Source: JALYSX01 sp036510515 | Lineage (GTDB): Bacteria; Vulcanimicrobiota; Vulcanimicrobiia; Vulcanimicrobiales; Vulcanimicrobiaceae | Assembly: GCA_036510515.1 (NCBI GenBank) | Contig: DATCDS010000065.1 | Location: 1 to 6,028 of the forward strand | Reading direction: 5' to 3' | DNA: 6,028 nucleotides | Shown: positions 4,485-6,028 of the stretch, one piece after another | Layout: each line of letters begins with the position of its first letter | Numbering within the stretch: the stretch's first letter is position 1 | Notes under the pieces: generated by a model | What the model was told of the DNA's origin: nothing | Seen by the model: the letters and a program-made list of their open reading frames with translations, nothing else | The model's database searches: none | Position numbers and translations under genes: made by a program

Positions 4485-5425
4485 TGGGTTCTCGCGCCGG
4501 CGTCATCGCCATGCTGATCGCGGTTGAAATCGCGATCGTCGGCCTCGCCATCTTCAGCATGGCGCACGCTCGCGGCGTGTGGGGTCGGGGTCCGCTCAAC
4601 AGCTACAACTATACGGGCAAGCCGATCGCCCCGCTGGCCGCCGGTTCCACGCCGCACGTCGTTGTGGACGACTCGAACGACCAGGTCGTCGTGACCGCCT
4701 CCACCGACAACTTGGTTCACGTGGCCGATCTAACGAGTTACCACGGAAGCGGCTGGGGCTCGCCGCAGATCCAACCGCTGACGGTGACGCGAACCGCCGA
4801 TGGCGTCTCGATTACGCGCCCGTCGAACGACGTCAGGGTCGACTTCAATTTTTTAGGTAGCAGCGTGGAAGAAGATCGCATTACGATCGCGCTGCCGGTC
4901 GGGTCGGCGATCGATATCCAAGGCTGTGCCGGCGCCGACGTGACGGGCGTCAACGGCAAGGTAACGGTCCGTTCGCAAGACGGGCAAATAGCGCTTGCAA
5001 CCCTGCGCGGCGACGTGGACGTAGCGTCCAACGATGGGTCTATCCAGAGCCGCGACGTGATCGCCCCGACCTTTAGTGCGAGCACCGATGACGGCAGCGT
5101 CACCATCGATGGTCTGCACGTTACCGGTAAGAGTGCGACGATTCACAGCAACGACGGTTCGGTGACCGTGGCGGGCGATTTTGCCGGTTCGGGAACCTAC
5201 GAAGTTTCGACCGACGACGGCCGCATCGCGTTGACCTTGCCGTCGACCGCGAATCTCGTCGTCGCCGCATCGACCAACGACGGAAGCGTCTCCCGCGACG
5301 GCCGGTCGTTAGCCAACGGCGACGGCGATAACTCGGGAACCTTCACGCTCGGTGGCGGGAGCGGACGGCTGAACGTATCCAGCCACGATGGTTCGATTTC
5401 AATCATGACGAACGGAGCAACCTAA
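4484..5425 (+). CDS. Membrane-anchored DUF4097-like beta-helix protein, 313 aa
   Basis: Predicted envelope protein of unknown function. Residues 7-28 form one hydrophobic helix (VIAMLIAVEIAIVGLAIFSMAH) that could be an uncleaved anchor. A linker and an irregular beta domain (about 55-150) follow, then a repeat domain to the end. Seven turns carry an S/N-x-D-G-x-[I/V] motif: QDGQI (G167), NDGSI (185), DDGSV (204), NDGSV (225), DDGRI (246), NDGSV (267) and HDGSI (303). The spacing is 18-21 residues, the last step double. This is the beta-helix pattern of DUF4097 proteins, which are often encoded beside sigma/anti-sigma or two-component genes. There is one cysteine (148). The start at 4484 is preferred over ATG 4511 because it keeps the basic residue before the helix. 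The gene lies opposite the sigma operon and is followed after 4 bases by another membrane-protein gene. Confidence 0.85.
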   Translation: MGSRAGVIAMLIAVEIAIVGLAIFSMAHARGVWGRGPLNSYNYTGKPIAPLAAGSTPHVVVDDSNDQVVVTASTDNLVHVADLTSYHGSGWGSPQIQPLTVTRTADGVSITRPSNDVRVDFNFLGSSVEEDRITIALPVGSAIDIQGCAGADVTGVNGKVTVRSQDGQIALATLRGDVDVASNDGSIQSRDVIAPTFSASTDDGSVTIDGLHVTGKSATIHSNDGSVTVAGDFAGSGTYEVSTDDGRIALTLPSTANLVVAASTNDGSVSRDGRSLANGDGDNSGTFTLGGGSGRLNVSSHDGSISIMTNGAT

Positions 5426-5429
5426 CATT

Positions 5430-6028
5430 ATGAATAGCGATGGAACCACCGGCGCCATCATCGTCCTCATCGTCATCGGCGGGCCGCTGGCGGTATGGCT
5501 GGTGTCGCGTTATCTCGCGCACAACGAATATATGGCGATGATCAGCCACGGCATGACCCCGCCACCCGATTCGCGCGCGTGGCGCCGCGCGTCGAAGGAA
5601 GGCTGGGTGCCGCCGCCGGCCGGCGCCGCGCCGCCGGGACAGTGGAATCCGCCTGGCTACGACGTGCCCCCTCCGGGCAGCTCGTACGATTACTACCACG
5701 CTTACGCGCAACGGCGCTTGAGCAAAGGGATCATGGTCGCGATGGTGGGCCTGGCGCTCTACTTGGCGCTGGGTCCCGCGATCGGTCACGGTTTTGGCTG
5801 GGGGTCGGGGCCGTCGCTGCCCGGCTTGATCGTGATGTTCGTCGGCCTGGCGCAAATCATTAGCGCGGTGCTGGCCGGCGCCAGTTTCGGTCCGCCGACG
5901 CCACCGCTGGGCGGGCCGCCCACCGGCGATCCGCGCTCCAGCCCGTTCGGCCAAAGCCAAGCGCCGCCCCCGCCGTCCGGTAGTCCCCCTTACGGCTGGC
6001 GTCCGGGCTCGCTGCCCGAAATCGAAAA
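5430..6028 (+). CDS. Proline-rich membrane protein, three predicted helices (partial, 3' end missing)
   Basis: An open frame from ATG 5430 runs 199 codons to the window edge without a stop, starting MNSDGTTGAIIVLIVIGGPLAVWLVSR in pieces of ordinary membrane-helix composition. Helices are predicted at about 8-27, 98-118 and 128-150. The stretch after helix 1, HNEYMAMISHGMTPP (31-45), resembles the 'ERMAMIEKGM' signature of small DUF6249-type membrane proteins. That is followed by a proline-rich linker (43-86, with Tyr residues) and a proline/glycine-rich tail from about 154. The gene starts 4 bases after the beta-helix gene stop; the only purine-rich site is GGAG at 5413-5416, 13 bases away, so coupling is likely. 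The role is unknown. Co-transcription with a beta-helix protein suggests a shared envelope job. Confidence 0.75.
   Translation, partial: MNSDGTTGAIIVLIVIGGPLAVWLVSRYLAHNEYMAMISHGMTPPPDSRAWRRASKEGWVPPPAGAAPPGQWNPPGYDVPPPGSSYDYYHAYAQRRLSKGIMVAMVGLALYLALGPAIGHGFGWGSGPSLPGLIVMFVGLAQIISAVLAGASFGPPTPPLGGPPTGDPRSSPFGQSQAPPPPSGSPPYGWRPGSLPEIE

Noticed and set aside
4307..4720. Minus-strand open frame of 137 codons spanning the divergent region
   Set aside because: It overlaps the start of the plus-strand beta-helix gene and the sigma leader, has no domain, and would occupy the promoter region of two operons.
5403..5960. Open frame of 185 codons on the minus strand, antisense to the proline-rich membrane protein
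   Set aside because: Arg/His/Ala-rich shadow. The plus frame from 5430 stays open to the window end, encodes clear membrane helices and follows the upstream gene by 4 bases.
1..6028. tRNA, rRNA, CRISPR array, toxin-antitoxin pair or phage genes
   Set aside because: No tRNA-like cloverleaf, spaced direct repeats or recognisable genes of these kinds are visible on either strand.

Overview
This is a GC-rich (by eye 60-65% G+C), densely packed bacterial window. It carries a regulatory island for the cell envelope, next to the edge of an insertion sequence. No gene fixes the taxonomy. High GC, the gene mix and TTG/GTG starts would fit an uncultured phylum such as Candidatus Eremiobacterota, but that is a guess. 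The palindrome CGATCG occurs about 29 times, and the octamer GCGATCGC, known as HIP1 in cyanobacteria, occurs eight times; both are far above chance.

Left edge (1-126): the left end of an IS3-type element, with the first 23 codons of its OrfA-like transposase reading out of the window on the minus strand. A short spacer (127-205) follows.

Minus-strand operon (4274 down to 206): five tightly packed genes, in transcription order. They are an ECF sigma factor, a small two-helix membrane protein in the anti-sigma position, an OmpR-type response regulator, a HAMP-type sensor histidine kinase, and a secreted repeat protein predicted to fold as a beta-helix. Three of the four junctions are 4-base stop/start overlaps (ATGA, TTGA, ATGA). 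The fourth is a 16-base gap that holds a perfect hairpin. The order sigma - small envelope protein - regulator - kinase matches sigE-cseA-cseB-cseC of Streptomyces, where the two-component pair controls the sigma gene in response to cell-wall damage. Here a beta-helix envelope protein is added as the last gene.

Divergent region (4275-4483): holds the leaders of both operons, with a GGAAC-N16-CGAC ECF-type promoter candidate facing right, a possible 28-codon leader ORF ending in TAATG, and a stem-loop just before the next start codon.

Plus-strand operon (4484 to the right edge): a membrane-anchored DUF4097-like beta-helix protein with seven DG-type rungs, then, 4 bases later, a three-helix proline-rich membrane protein that is cut by the window end.

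Working model (inference): the kinase senses an envelope signal, the regulator and/or the sigma factor drives both divergent operons, and the outputs are two related beta-helix proteins, one exported and one anchored. Nothing in the sequence shows what the signal or the function of the beta-helix proteins is.
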